Counted from the first letter of the stretch, positions 7,652 to 18,127 are shown. The stretch: 64,000 nt of DNA from Pseudoroseicyclus tamaricis (GCF_012070395.1 NZ_JAAFYS010000001.1:536001-600000), one strand, 5' to 3'. Translations and numbers: made by a program. Notes: generated from the sequence alone by a model not told the origin.

Positions 7652-10027
7652 CTAGTCAAACCAGCCCAAGGCTTCGGCATTGGCCACCGCCTCGCGCCGG
7701 TTGGCGCAGCCGAGCTTGCGGAAGAGATTGGTGAGGTGGAATTTCACCGTCGCCTCGGAGATGTCGAGGTTGCGGGCGACGAGCTTGTTGGACGCGCCCT
7801 CCACGAGGAGCGACAGGATGCGCAATTCCCGCGCCGTGAGGATCTCGCGCGCGGCGGCTGAGACGCGGCCCGTCCGGGTATCGCGCAGACGCCTCAGGAT
7901 GGCGGAGGCGGGGGTGGAGGCGGTGACGTAATCGGCCACGCGCCGATCGCCCATCAGCCGCTCGACCAGCGCGAGATCGGCGGCCAGGGGCGAGAGCGTT
8001 TGCGTCTGCGCCGCCTCGGCGAAGACCTCGCGGGCGAACTGGCGGGCGAGGCTGAGGTCCCCCGTTCGCCGCGCCACCTCTGCCTGCAGCAGGCGCAGGC
8101 CCATCCGCTGGCGGGAGGTCAGCCCCGGATTGGCGGACATCTGCGCCAGCCGCGCGCCCAGCAGCGGCAGGTCGGGCCGCTCCTCGACGATCTGGCGCAG
8201 CCAGATCAGCGCCAGCGCCCGCTCGTCGCGCCCGGTCAGCCGCGTCAGATCCTCGCCCGCGGCCTCGACCCAGACCCGGCTCACGCGCGAGCGCACGGCC
8301 GCCGCGACCCGCGCCGCCTCCGTCCAGCGGCCACCCGATTGCAGCGTCCGGGCTTTGAGCGTCTCCATCATGCCGTGGTATTGCCGGTTGCGGGTTTCGG
8401 TCAGCCCCCAGCGCTCCAGAAAGCCGACGGCCGCGCGCACCGAGTATTGCCCGGCAATCGCCTGCGCCCCGTAGATGAGGGACAGCTCCAGCAAGGTCGG
8501 CCATGTCTCGCCGGAGGCGAAGGCCTCGAACTCGGTCTCGAAGAAGTCCACCAGCGCCGCCGCCTGCCCCTTGTCGAAGGCGATGCAGGCGCGGATCAGC
8601 CGCACGAGGCGCGCATCGCCCGGCGCCTCGAAGGGCAGGGCCTTCAGATCGGCGGCGGCGGCCTCCAGCATCCGCTCGGACCCGGCGACATCGCCGCGGA
8701 GCAACCGCAGCACGGCACGGTGGAGTTCGACATAGAAGGCAAGCATCGTCATGTCAGCGGCGCGGTAGTGGCTGAGGGCGAGGCGCATGGCCTCCTCCGC
8801 CTCGTCGAGCCGGCGCAGCCGCATGTAGAACTCGCTCATCGCGTTGTAGAACGTGCCCCTGTGCAGGTCGTCCGAGAGCGGCATGTCATCGAGATGGCTA
8901 TGGAGCAGATCGATCAGGGCATCGCCGATCGCGAGATCCTCGTAGATCAGCATGACGATGCGAAATGTGCGAAAGTCCTGCCCGAGATCCACATCGCGGC
9001 GCAGGACCTTGGCGATATCCAGCGCCTCCGCGCCGAACCGCTCGGCCACCTGGCGGCGCGCCCATTGGGTCTGGCCGGATTTCAGGGCCCGGATCGCCTG
9101 CGACATGACGAGGAGCGGCTCCTCCCGCCGCATGGGCTCCGGGAAGGAATCGAGCAGGTCGGCATAGGCGCGCGGGCCCATCTGATAGACTTGGTACCAG
9201 CCCTGTCCGGATCGATAGACCTCCAGCGCCGCATCGTGTCGCCCCCGGTCGAGCAGAAGCTGCGCCGCATGGCCCGCCGCCTGCGGCAGGACAGCCAGCG
9301 CCGCGAGCGTCGGCGAGACCTCGGCCCGCGCGGCGATCTCCTCGGCAAAGGCGCGATCGAGCGCGGCCTCCTGCGCCGCGGGGATGACGGCGAGCAGCCC
9401 GCTCTCCAGCTGTTGCAGGAGGGGAATGTCGGTCCGTGCCGGCGGGCCCGTGTCGATGCCCGAGCGGCGGGCGAGGAACAGCGCGAGCAGGCGCTGCGTC
9501 GGCAGGGGCGAGAGCAGTTCTTCGCGCAGATACTCCGCGTCGGCCCGCCCGGCGACGGGCCAGCCGCCCGCCTCGGCCAGAAGCTCATCCGGCCCGATAT
9601 CCAGCACCTTGCCATGCGCCCGCGCCCGCGCCAGCCCGGTCAGCCGCACCCCGCCCCGGCAGGCAACGATCAACCGGGCGGCCGGCCCCAGCATCGGCAG
9701 CCGCCCGTGCTGCGAGGGGGGCAGATCGCAGAGGCACGTCTCAGCGAGCGGCCCCTCCGGCAGCTCCCGCAGGACAGGCCGGGCCAGGCGCGCCGCGATC
9801 TGGCGCAGCAGCTGCGACTTTCCCGTCCCCGCCGGCCCGCGGATGATGACGACCGGGGCCTCGGCCCGCAGGATGCGGTCGCAAAGGGACAGGGCGGCGT
9901 GCTCCATGGCCGGTGACGATAGCCGGTCGGCCAAGCTCTTGCCATCGGGTCGAGGCGACGAAGCGCCGGGGTGTGCCGGTAGACAGCCAAAGAAACCGGA
10001 GGAGAAATCAGCGGCGTTATGTATCAA
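7652..10027 (-). CDS. LAL-type LuxR family transcriptional regulator with P-loop ATPase
   Basis: A 791-aa regulator of MalT/LAL architecture. Walker A GPAGTGKS lies at residues 64-71, a long helical TPR-like middle follows, and a LuxR-type helix-turn-helix (LTARELRILSLLVEGASNK... ATVKFHLTNLFRKL) occupies the last 65 residues. Such proteins are ATP-dependent activators that sense a ligand through the helical region. It lies upstream of and in the same direction as the peptide-type ABC/hyuA/DUF917 operon, which is its most likely target. The start is uncertain: an internal ATG at 9907 would remove 40 residues and move it further from the cupin remnant. Confidence 0.88.
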   Translation of the reverse strand: MIHNAADFSSGFFGCLPAHPGASSPRPDGKSLADRLSSPAMEHAALSLCDRILRAEAPVVIIRGPAGTGKSQLLRQIAARLARPVLRELPEGPLAETCLCDLPPSQHGRLPMLGPAARLIVACRGGVRLTGLARARAHGKVLDIGPDELLAEAGGWPVAGRADAEYLREELLSPLPTQRLLALFLARRSGIDTGPPARTDIPLLQQLESGLLAVIPAAQEAALDRAFAEEIAARAEVSPTLAALAVLPQAAGHAAQLLLDRGRHDAALEVYRSGQGWYQVYQMGPRAYADLLDSFPEPMRREEPLLVMSQAIRALKSGQTQWARRQVAERFGAEALDIAKVLRRDVDLGQDFRTFRIVMLIYEDLAIGDALIDLLHSHLDDMPLSDDLHRGTFYNAMSEFYMRLRRLDEAEEAMRLALSHYRAADMTMLAFYVELHRAVLRLLRGDVAGSERMLEAAAADLKALPFEAPGDARLVRLIRACIAFDKGQAAALVDFFETEFEAFASGETWPTLLELSLIYGAQAIAGQYSVRAAVGFLERWGLTETRNRQYHGMMETLKARTLQSGGRWTEAARVAAAVRSRVSRVWVEAAGEDLTRLTGRDERALALIWLRQIVEERPDLPLLGARLAQMSANPGLTSRQRMGLRLLQAEVARRTGDLSLARQFAREVFAEAAQTQTLSPLAADLALVERLMGDRRVADYVTASTPASAILRRLRDTRTGRVSAAAREILTARELRILSLLVEGASNKLVARNLDISEATVKFHLTNLFRKLGCANRREAVANAEALGWFD

Positions 10028-10044
10028 GCGCGCTTGCTACCTAA

Positions 10045-10520
10045 CGCCGCGAAATCACGCTCATGCCGGGGGGAGGCAATCCTCTCCACACTCACAAGAG
10101 CTATTCCGAGACAAATACGGCGCTGATCGGAGATATGGGCCTTGGCTTGGGTGGCAAGGAATCTATCACATTGCAGCCCGGTGAATCGCATTTCGTCGAG
10201 CCAGGGCACGTCCCTTGTTAGGTAATTTCCACGGCGGAGAAGATCACGTTTCGAAACGAAGTCCGGCTGGGTCACACCGGGCTGGAGCACGGACCGTATT
10301 TCCTAGCGTGGCTTGCTAATGACGCGCTCTACGAAGACCAAAAGGGGACTCCCCGCAGCCTCGTCCATCTCGCCGTCGTAGTAATCATCAGCGAAATGCG
10401 CCCGCCGGCAGTCATGACGTTGATGACACCGCTGATGAACATCCTTGCCGCCCGCGCCCGGCGGAATGGAACGGGCTTGACTTGGTAGAACGCTATTGCG
10501 GGGACAGGTCAAGGCCGTAA
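10045..10520 (+). pseudogene. Degraded cupin-domain protein gene
   Basis: Read on the plus strand from 10054, one frame gives ITLMPGGGNPLHTHKSYSET, then GGKESITLQPGESHFVEPGHV. This is a textbook cupin motif 1/motif 2 pattern (PGG, HxH, Glu, G-rich strand, PGxxHxxxPG). A stop (TAG, 10219) interrupts it right after the second motif. The same frame then resumes with ITFRNEVRLGHTGLEHG and a C-terminal part like that of small cupins (LANDAL, GTPRSLVHLA). A shift near 10461-10470 moves the ending, LVERYCGDRSRP, into another frame that stops at 10518. There is no proper start. This is a decaying gene, and it accounts for most of the apparently empty 600-bp gap here. Confidence 0.72.
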
Positions 10521-10641
10521 GGGGCTGACGCATATAGTTTTGCGGCCACTTTATCTCCCTGTTTCGAGTGTCAATGCCTCCCAGAGGAGCCTCCAACCAC
10601 GGTTGTTGAGGCATTCTGCCAGAGGCGTCCCCCGGTAGCCC

Positions 10642-11718
<1,077 letters not shown>

Positions 11719-11723
11719 CTGTC

Positions 11724-12554
11724 TTATCCTTTGACCGCGCCCTGCAGGAGGGCGGCGACGAACTGGCGCTGGAAGATCAGGAAGAGGATCACCGTCGGCG
11801 CCAGGATGATGAGGGAGCCCGCGCAGAGGAGCGGGATGTCGGTGCCCCACTGGCCCTGGAAGGCGCCGAGCGCCCCGGCCATGGTGCGGCGGTTGGGTTC
11901 CTGCACGAGCACGACGGGCAGGAGGAACTGGTTCCATGTCCACAGGAACAGAAGGATGCCGAGGGACATGATCGCGGGGCGCGCGAGCGGCACCTGCACC
12001 ATCCAGAACTCCTGCCAGCGCCGCGCGCCGTCGAGCTGCGAGGCCTCGGAGAGGTCGTTCGGGATCGACATGAAATGCGCCCGCATCCAGAAGACCGAGA
12101 ACGGCATGTAGAGCCCGATCAGCGGCAGGATGATGGCGCCGCGGGTGTTGAGCAGGCCGATCTCGCGGATCTCGAAGTAGAGCGGCGTGATCACCGCCTC
12201 GAAGGGCAGGGTCAGGCCGATGACGAAGACGAGGTAGAACCACGCCGAGCGCGGTGTCGTCAGCTTGGCGAGGCCGAAGCCCGCCATGGTGGCGAAGAGC
12301 ACCGCCGCCGGCACGGTGCCGAGCACGATGAGGATGGAGGAGAGCAGCAGCTCGTCCATGTTCGCCACCTGCCACGCCTTGGCGAAGTTGCCCCATTGCG
12401 GGTCCGCCGGCCATTCAAGGCCCGAGGGGTAGGTGCCCGAGGGCGCGAGGGCTGCCGAGAGCATCGACAGGAACGGCAGCAGCGTCACCACCATGAGGAG
12501 GATGATGAGGCCGCGGGCGAAGAGCGGGCTGGTGCGGATGCGCGGGAATGTCAT
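11724..12554 (-). CDS. CUT1-family sugar ABC transporter permease (MalG/UgpE-like)
   Basis: A 276-aa membrane protein starting MTFPRIRTSPLFARGLIILL, with about six predicted membrane helices. The EAA-like loop EASQLDGARRWQEFWMVQVPLARP is present near residue 180. The start overlaps the stop of the upstream permease by 4 bp (ATGA), indicating coupled translation. It pairs with the product of 12551-13501. The substrate is probably an oligosaccharide or glycoside, judged from the GH32-like enzyme at the head of the operon. Confidence 0.93.
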   Translation of the reverse strand: MTFPRIRTSPLFARGLIILLMVVTLLPFLSMLSAALAPSGTYPSGLEWPADPQWGNFAKAWQVANMDELLLSSILIVLGTVPAAVLFATMAGFGLAKLTTPRSAWFYLVFVIGLTLPFEAVITPLYFEIREIGLLNTRGAIILPLIGLYMPFSVFWMRAHFMSIPNDLSEASQLDGARRWQEFWMVQVPLARPAIMSLGILLFLWTWNQFLLPVVLVQEPNRRTMAGALGAFQGQWGTDIPLLCAGSLIILAPTVILFLIFQRQFVAALLQGAVKG

Positions 12555-13501
12555 TGCTTGCGCTCCCTCAGCGCCCACTGGATCGGCAGCACGCAGGCGA
12601 GGACGAGGATCATCAGCACGATCGCCAGCGCCGAGGCGAGCCCGACCTGCCGGTGGGCGAAGGCGAGGCGGTAGATCTCCAGGCCCGGCACGGTCGTCTC
12701 GATGCCCGGGCCGCCGGCGGTGGCGACATAGACGATGTCGAAGGACGACAGCGCCTGGATGATGGTGACGGTCACGCAGATGCCGATCTCGTTCTTGAGG
12801 CCGGGCAGTGTGACGAAGCGGAACTCGTGCCGGGGGCGCGCGCCATCGAGCTTGGCGGCCTCGTAGAGAGAGCCGTCGATGCGGGCGATGCCGGTGACGA
12901 GGAGCATGGTGCAGAGGCCGAGGAGGACCCAGGCGCCGATGATGCCGACGGCGGGCAGCGCGTAGGTGAAGTCGCCGAGCCAGCCGCGCGTCCAGCTTTC
13001 AAGCCCGATCAGCGAGAGGAACTGGTTCACGACGCCATTGCGGTCGTACATCCAGCTCCAGGCGATGCCGGCGGCCACCAGCGGGATGACCTGCGGCAGG
13101 AAGAGGATGGTACGCGTCGCGGTGCCGAAGCGCCCGGCCATCTGGCTGCGGATCGCCGAGGCGACAGCAAGGCCGAGGACGACGGGCGGAATGGTGAACC
13201 ACGCCGCGAGCTGGAAGGCGTTGCCGATGATCTGCAGCAGATCGTCGTCGGTTAGCACCTCGATGTAATTCTTCAGGCCATAGAAGGTGGCGCCGGAGAT
13301 CGGCCCGATCCCGTCCCAGCGGAGCAGGGAGTAATAGACCGACATGCCGAGCGGCACGATCACGAAGGCCGCGTAGATCAGGAACGCCGGCCCGATGAAC
13401 ATGACCGCATCGCGCCGGCGGCGGCGCGCACGCCGCGTCGCCGCCGGACGAGGTGCCGGAGCCTTTGGGGCTCCGGCGGTTGCATTTTCAAGATGGGTCA
13501 T
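12551..13501 (-). CDS. CUT1-family sugar ABC transporter permease (MalF/UgpA-like)
   Basis: A 316-aa inner-membrane permease. The first 30 residues are Ala/Pro/Arg-rich and cytoplasmic; the first helix starts near residue 34 (VMFIGPAFLIYAAFVIVPLG). The EAA loop reads YEAAKLDGARPRHEFRFVTLP, the standard ATPase contact. There is a 24-bp gap to the solute-binding protein gene. It forms the MalF-like half of the CUT1 transporter. Confidence 0.93.
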   Translation of the reverse strand: MTHLENATAGAPKAPAPRPAATRRARRRRRDAVMFIGPAFLIYAAFVIVPLGMSVYYSLLRWDGIGPISGATFYGLKNYIEVLTDDDLLQIIGNAFQLAAWFTIPPVVLGLAVASAIRSQMAGRFGTATRTILFLPQVIPLVAAGIAWSWMYDRNGVVNQFLSLIGLESWTRGWLGDFTYALPAVGIIGAWVLLGLCTMLLVTGIARIDGSLYEAAKLDGARPRHEFRFVTLPGLKNEIGICVTVTIIQALSSFDIVYVATAGGPGIETTVPGLEIYRLAFAHRQVGLASALAIVLMILVLACVLPIQWALRERKQ

Positions 13502-13525
13502 CCGACCTCCTGAAAGGGGCTTGGG

Positions 13526-14815
13526 TTAGCGGGAGAGCTGGTCTTCGTACTCTTCCTGCACGTCGTCGAGCAGACCTTCGGGGTCCTGCACGCCGCCGAC
13601 CATCTTCTGCAGCTCCGGCGTCCAGCCGGCGGCGAAGATGGCGCCCGTCGCGTTGGCGATGAAGTCCATCGCGCCGTTGTCGGCACCGATGACCTGGCCG
13701 GCCGCGAGGGTCTGCGCGATCAGCGAGCCCTCTTCCTGCGGCGGGATCTCCATGTCGGCGGGGCCGCCGGGGTTGGAGCCGCCGACGGCCACGTTGATCT
13801 CGCGGGCGGTCTCGTTGGTGGCAACCCAGTCGAGGAAGAACGCGGCGCAGTCCGGGTTCTCGGCATTGGCGCCGATGCCGAAGGTCAGCGGCGACGACAT
13901 GGTGGCGTGACGGCCGCTCTCGGGGTTCGGCGGCATCAGGAAGAAGCCGACGCTGTCGCCCATGGCATTCTGCAGGTTGGCCGATTCCCAGTCGCCGTTG
14001 AACATGAAGAGGCCCTCACCGCCGGTGAAGCGGCTCATCATGGTGAAGTAATCCACCGCGTTGGCGTCTTCGGGGAAGTAGCCGGCTTCAATCCAGCCGT
14101 TGAGGTGCTGGGCGGCTTCGAGGTTCTCGGGCGTGTCGATCGTGGCGCCTTCCTGCTGGAAGATCCACGCGTTGATCGGCTCGGGGTCGCCATAGACACC
14201 CATCAGGTTCTGCAGCGGGAAGGCGAGACCGGCGGTGTCCTTGTTCCACTGGATGATCGGCAGGATGCCGGCCTCTTCGGCGGCGGCCAGCGCGTCATCG
14301 AGCTCGGCGAGGGTCGTCGGCGTCTCGGTCATCCCGATCTGCTCGGCGAGGTCCTTGTTATAGAAGATGCCGGTCGTCGAGTAGTTCAGACCCATCGCGT
14401 AGAGCGAGCCCACGCCGCGGGGGCGGCCCGACTCGTCGATGCGCAGCTGCACGAGGTTGCCTTCGGGGAACGAATCCCAGCCGAAATCCTCGTAATAGCC
14501 GTCGAGGTTCATCAGCAGGCCGTTGGTCACGAGATCCGAGATCGAGGGCAGGCGGACGAGGTCCGGCGCGTTTTCCTGGGAGAGCAGGCGCGGCGTGTTC
14601 TCCATCAGGTTGGCGAACTGGTCCTCGCGGATGTCGAAGGTGACATTCGGGAACTGGTTGGTGAACTCGGTGGCGAGCTCGGTGGGCAGCGGGAAGCCCG
14701 TCTCGAAATAGGCGTTCAGCGTCACCGGGTCGCTGCCGCATTCCTGCGCGGCGGCGGCCGTGGCCAGCACCGAGGTGCCAAGCGCGAAGCCGGCGATGAG
14801 TTTGGTGGTCGTCAT
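13526..14815 (-). CDS. Extracellular sugar-binding protein (CUT1 ABC transporter, family 1)
   Basis: A 429-aa periplasmic protein with a clear signal peptide (MTTTKLIAGFALGTSVLATAAAA, cleavage before QECGSD). The mature part has the family-1 solute-binding fold, with features such as NGLLMNLDGYYEDFGWDSF and ALYAMGLNYSTTGIFYNKDL. It delivers substrate to the permeases just downstream. A 51-bp gap separates it from the serine hydrolase gene. The exact sugar cannot be read from sequence; the operon context suggests an oligosaccharide or glycoside. Confidence 0.94.
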   Translation of the reverse strand: MTTTKLIAGFALGTSVLATAAAAQECGSDPVTLNAYFETGFPLPTELATEFTNQFPNVTFDIREDQFANLMENTPRLLSQENAPDLVRLPSISDLVTNGLLMNLDGYYEDFGWDSFPEGNLVQLRIDESGRPRGVGSLYAMGLNYSTTGIFYNKDLAEQIGMTETPTTLAELDDALAAAEEAGILPIIQWNKDTAGLAFPLQNLMGVYGDPEPINAWIFQQEGATIDTPENLEAAQHLNGWIEAGYFPEDANAVDYFTMMSRFTGGEGLFMFNGDWESANLQNAMGDSVGFFLMPPNPESGRHATMSSPLTFGIGANAENPDCAAFFLDWVATNETAREINVAVGGSNPGGPADMEIPPQEEGSLIAQTLAAGQVIGADNGAMDFIANATGAIFAAGWTPELQKMVGGVQDPEGLLDDVQEEYEDQLSR

Positions 14816-14866
14816 GTCGTTTCCTCCACTGTGGTCCGGCAGGTGCCGGGGCTCGCGGGCGCGCGT

Positions 14867-16045
14867 CTAAAGCGCGTCCCGCAATTCTTCGATGATCCGG
14901 GTGGCGCGGTCGTCGCCCGCGCCCTCCATCCAGTTGGTGACGAAGGCAAAGCCGATGCCGGCCTCGCTGTCGGCGAAGGCGCATTGCCCGCCGGCGCCGT
15001 CATGGCCGAAGCTGGTGGGGCCGAGGTAGCGGCGCGCCTCGCTGTCGAGCTGCACGCCCATGCCCCAGGCCGCGAAGGGGCCGGGCCCCTCGAAGACATG
15101 CGGGCCTTCGGATTGTGTTTGCGTGGCGAGGGCCAGCGTCTCGTCGGTGAGCAGGCGCGTGCCGCCGGTCGGACGAACGGTGGCCGACCAGATGCGGGCC
15201 AGCCCGTCGGCGGTGGCGATGGCGCCGGCGCCGGGGATGACGGCGCGCTGCAGCATCGGGTCGTTCCAGCCGCCGTCCTCGGTGACGAGATCGGCGGGCA
15301 GGGCGGCACCGAAGGTCATGGAGCGATAGGGCCAGTAGGGCGCCTCGGGGCTGTCCTTCTTGGCCTCTTCAACCCAGGCCTCGCTGAGGGCGGGGTGCAC
15401 GCGGACATGCGCGACGCGGGGCGCTTCCGCCTCCGGCAGGCCGAACCAGACATCGGCACCGAGCGGCGCGGCGATGCGGGCGGCGAAGGCCTCGGCCGGC
15501 GGCTGGCCCGAGGCGCGGCGGGCGATCTCGCCCGTCAGCCAGCCATGGGTCAGCGCGTGATAGGCGTGGCCCGTGCCCGGCTCCCACAGCGGCTTCTGCG
15601 CGGCGAGGCGGGCGGCCATGCCGTCGAAATCGGCGATCTGCTCCGGCGAGGTCAGCCAGTCGCGCACCGCGGAGAGGCCGGCGCGGTGCGAGATGGCCTC
15701 GGCGACGCTGGTCTCACCCTTGCCCTCGGCGGCATAGTCCGGCCAGAGGCTGGCGACCTTGGCGGCATAGTCGAGCCGGCCCTCCTGCACGAGCTGGGCC
15801 AGCAGGACGGACATCATGCCCTTGGAGCAGGAGAAGACCGGCGTCGCTGTCTGCGCCGTCCATGGCGCACCGCTGCGGGCATCGGCGACACCGCCGTGCA
15901 GGGAGATGACCGGGGTGCCATCGCGGTAGATGACGAGGCTCGCGCCCATCTCGGGGCGGCCCTCGAAGGCGTCGTGGAAGGCCAAGGCGACAGTGTTGAA
16001 GCCGGGGGCGACCTGCCCGTCGATGGTCAGCGCGTCGGCCTTCAT
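14867..16045 (-). CDS. Serine hydrolase (class C beta-lactamase/EstB-like family)
   Basis: A 392-aa protein with the SxxK motif SCSK (Ser72 and Lys75 as catalytic pair) in PVFSCSKGMMSVLLA, and a YHALTHGWLTGE segment near residue 160 corresponding to the Tyr motif. No signal peptide is seen, so it is probably cytoplasmic like EstB-type esterases. In this operon it may remove acyl groups from an imported sugar; this is inference. Its ATG overlaps the glycosidase stop by 4 bp, so the two enzymes are translated together. A true beta-lactam role is unlikely given the missing secretion signal and the context. Confidence 0.88.
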   Translation of the reverse strand: MKADALTIDGQVAPGFNTVALAFHDAFEGRPEMGASLVIYRDGTPVISLHGGVADARSGAPWTAQTATPVFSCSKGMMSVLLAQLVQEGRLDYAAKVASLWPDYAAEGKGETSVAEAISHRAGLSAVRDWLTSPEQIADFDGMAARLAAQKPLWEPGTGHAYHALTHGWLTGEIARRASGQPPAEAFAARIAAPLGADVWFGLPEAEAPRVAHVRVHPALSEAWVEEAKKDSPEAPYWPYRSMTFGAALPADLVTEDGGWNDPMLQRAVIPGAGAIATADGLARIWSATVRPTGGTRLLTDETLALATQTQSEGPHVFEGPGPFAAWGMGVQLDSEARRYLGPTSFGHDGAGGQCAFADSEAGIGFAFVTNWMEGAGDDRATRIIEELRDAL

Positions 16046-17007
16046 GCCGCATTCTCCAGTGTCAGGCGGGGCAGGGCGCCGCTGGTATCTACCGTCAGGG
16101 GGCGCGGATCGGCGATGCCGCCCTTGAACTCAACGCCGCCCCGGTTGTCGAAGCCCATGAGCTGCGCCTTGCCGGCGCGGTCGATGACCACGCGGCCGGC
16201 GTAGAGATCCTGGTTCACGATCAGGCTCGCCTCGGCGACGGGCCAGCTGCCGTCGCGCTCCGCCACGGCCCAGATGCCGCCGGTCTCGCCGGTGCGGGCG
16301 CCGCCGAGCTTGGCCGTGTCGCAGGAGAAGATCAGGAAGCGGTGACCCTCGACCTCGACGATCTGGAATACCTCCAGATGCCCGAAGCCGGCGCCGGGGG
16401 CGCTGAGCGGCGGCTGGACCTGCCAGCTGTGAAGATCGTCGGAGGTCGCCAGCGCGATGACGCCGCGGTCGTCATCCGGGCCGTCGTTGGCGCGTCCGGT
16501 GATGAGCATATTCCACGGGCCGAAGCCGTCGCGGTAGACCCACGGGTCGCGCCAGGCTTCCTCCGGCCAGGAGGAACTCCCCAGCGTCTCGTACCAGCGC
16601 GGATCGGCGGTGCAGACGGGGCCGGGCCGCTTGACCCAGGCGTGCAGGTCCTCGGAGACAGCGTGGCCGATGGTCTCGACATTCTCGTGGTGCGAGGCGT
16701 CCGCCGGGTCTGTGAAGCGGGTGCCGGTGTAGAACAGGTGCCAGAGCCCGTCGTCGCCCCGGATGACGCTGCCCGTCCAGGTGCAGGTGGCGTCGAAGTC
16801 CTCGGGCGCGCCGGCGTCGAAGATGCGGCCGTGGTCCTGCCAGTCCCTGAGGTCGGCGGAGGTGGCGTGGCCGATGCGGGCGTTCCGGTGGCGCAGGTCC
16901 GGATGGCCGACGCTGCGGGGGGCGTGAAGGTAGAACATGTGGAAGAGATCGCCGTCGTCGGCGAACCACATGTCCCACACCCAATGATCGGCCTTGTCGA
17001 AGCCCAT
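16042..17007 (-). CDS. GH32-like glycosidase (five-bladed beta-propeller)
   Basis: A 321-aa protein of GH32/GH43/GH68-type propeller sequence. WVWDMWFADDGD supplies the probable nucleophile Asp12, CTWTGSV and LWHLFYTG form blade motifs, and AWRDPWV is the RDP motif of the transition-state stabiliser. There is no signal peptide, so it should act in the cytoplasm on an imported sugar. It is shorter than typical invertases because the C-terminal beta-sandwich is absent. It is the first gene of the minus-strand operon and is divergent from lacI across a 100-bp intergenic region. A fructoside is a plausible substrate, but GH32-like propellers with other specificities exist. Confidence 0.82.
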   Translation of the reverse strand: MGFDKADHWVWDMWFADDGDLFHMFYLHAPRSVGHPDLRHRNARIGHATSADLRDWQDHGRIFDAGAPEDFDATCTWTGSVIRGDDGLWHLFYTGTRFTDPADASHHENVETIGHAVSEDLHAWVKRPGPVCTADPRWYETLGSSSWPEEAWRDPWVYRDGFGPWNMLITGRANDGPDDDRGVIALATSDDLHSWQVQPPLSAPGAGFGHLEVFQIVEVEGHRFLIFSCDTAKLGGARTGETGGIWAVAERDGSWPVAEASLIVNQDLYAGRVVIDRAGKAQLMGFDNRGGVEFKGGIADPRPLTVDTSGALPRLTLENAA

Positions 17008-17037
17008 GCTGTCGTCACTCCTCCCGAGCAGTCTTGC

Positions 17038-17092
17038 TAAAACGATTTACCTATTTGGCATCGGAACTCAATCCCCCTAGTAAAACGATTGA
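17038..17092. promoter_or_regulatory. Two LacI-type operator-like repeats in the divergent promoter
   Basis: The decamer TAAAACGATT occurs twice in the 100-bp intergenic region, at 17038-17047 and 17081-17090. Starts are 43 bp apart, about four helical turns. The core has the central CG typical of LacI-family operators. The spacing would allow one regulator to bind both and control the glycosidase operon and its own gene. These are the only AT-rich words in the region. Confidence 0.6.
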
Positions 17093-17107
17093 GCAAAGGG
17101 AGGGGCC

Positions 17108-18127
17108 ATGGGCCGCGGCAGAACGACGATGGCCGACGTGGCGAAGCGGGCGGGGGTCTCCTCCGCCACCGTATCGATGATCCTATCCGGCCGTCCCGAC
17201 ACGCGTTTTTCGCAGGAGACGCACCAGCGCGTCCACGAGGCGGCGGCAGCCCTGAGCTACCGCCCCAACGTCGCGGCCCGGGCGCTGCGCACCGACCGCA
17301 GCCACGCCATCGCCTTCATCTCCGACCACGTCGCCACGACGCGCTTCGCCAACGGCTTGATTCGCGGCGCCCTGCGCGCCTCGGCGAGCGAGGGGCAGAC
17401 GCTGATGGTGATGGAGACGGGCGGCGAGCCGGGGCGCGAGGCGCGCACCATCGACGCCGCGCTCGACCGGCAGGTGGACGGCATCATCATCGCCTCGATG
17501 CGCGCCCGCGAGATCACGCTGTCGAAGACGCCGCCCGGCATCCCGATGGTGGTGCTCAACGGCACGTCCCGGCAATGCCCCGCCTCCGTCCTGCCCGACG
17601 AGGAGCGCGGCGGGCGCGACGCGGTGGCGCGGCTGGATGCGGCGGGGCTCCTCGGCTCCGTCGCGCTGGTCGGCCACGAGGCGGCGGCGGAGGAGGGGCT
17701 CTTCCGCTCGCTGCCGATCCAGCGGCGGCTGGACGGCATCCGCTCCGGCATGGAGGCGAGGGGTGCGACCTTCGCGCGCGAGCTGTCGATCTGGGAGTGG
17801 GAGCCGTCGAACGGCTACGCGGCGGCGATGGAGCTGCTGCAGGGGGCGGACCGGCCGCGTGCGCTGCTCTGCCTCAACGACCGGCTGGCCTTTGGCGCCT
17901 ACCAGGCCTGCATGGAGCTGGGGCTGCGCATCCCCGAGGAGGTGTCGCTGATGTCCTTCGACAACGACGAGCTGGCGGCCTACCTGCGCCCCGGCCTGAC
18001 GACCATCGCCCTGCCGCACGACGAGATGGGCGCCCGCGCCGTCGCCCGCGTCGTCCGCCCCGAAGAGGGCGAGGAGCTGGTGACGATGCCGCTGATCGAG
18101 CGAGGGTCGATCCGGGCGGCTCGGTAG
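17108..18127 (+). CDS. LacI family transcriptional regulator
   Basis: A 339-aa repressor. The N-terminal helix-turn-helix is MADVAKRAGVSSATVSMILS at residues 8-27, followed by a hinge helix and a periplasmic-binding-protein-like effector domain (DRQVDGIIIAS, LLCLNDRLAFGAY, SFDNDELAAYLRPGLTT). Divergent from the GH32/CUT1 operon and probably its repressor, with derepression by a sugar. A good ribosome-binding sequence (AAAGGGAGG) precedes the ATG. Length is normal for the family. Confidence 0.94.
   Translation: MGRGRTTMADVAKRAGVSSATVSMILSGRPDTRFSQETHQRVHEAAAALSYRPNVAARALRTDRSHAIAFISDHVATTRFANGLIRGALRASASEGQTLMVMETGGEPGREARTIDAALDRQVDGIIIASMRAREITLSKTPPGIPMVVLNGTSRQCPASVLPDEERGGRDAVARLDAAGLLGSVALVGHEAAAEEGLFRSLPIQRRLDGIRSGMEARGATFARELSIWEWEPSNGYAAAMELLQGADRPRALLCLNDRLAFGAYQACMELGLRIPEEVSLMSFDNDELAAYLRPGLTTIALPHDEMGARAVARVVRPEEGEELVTMPLIERGSIRAAR

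Noticed and set aside
10024-10614. Two small minus-strand frames in the gap before the sugar ATPase gene
   Set aside because: The plus strand of the same DNA reads as a cupin protein with its motifs in order, so the minus-strand frames are shadows.
14867-16045. Beta-lactamase resistance gene
   Set aside because: It has the SxxK motif but no signal peptide, and it is translationally coupled to a glycosidase in a sugar operon, so an esterase/hydrolase role fits better.
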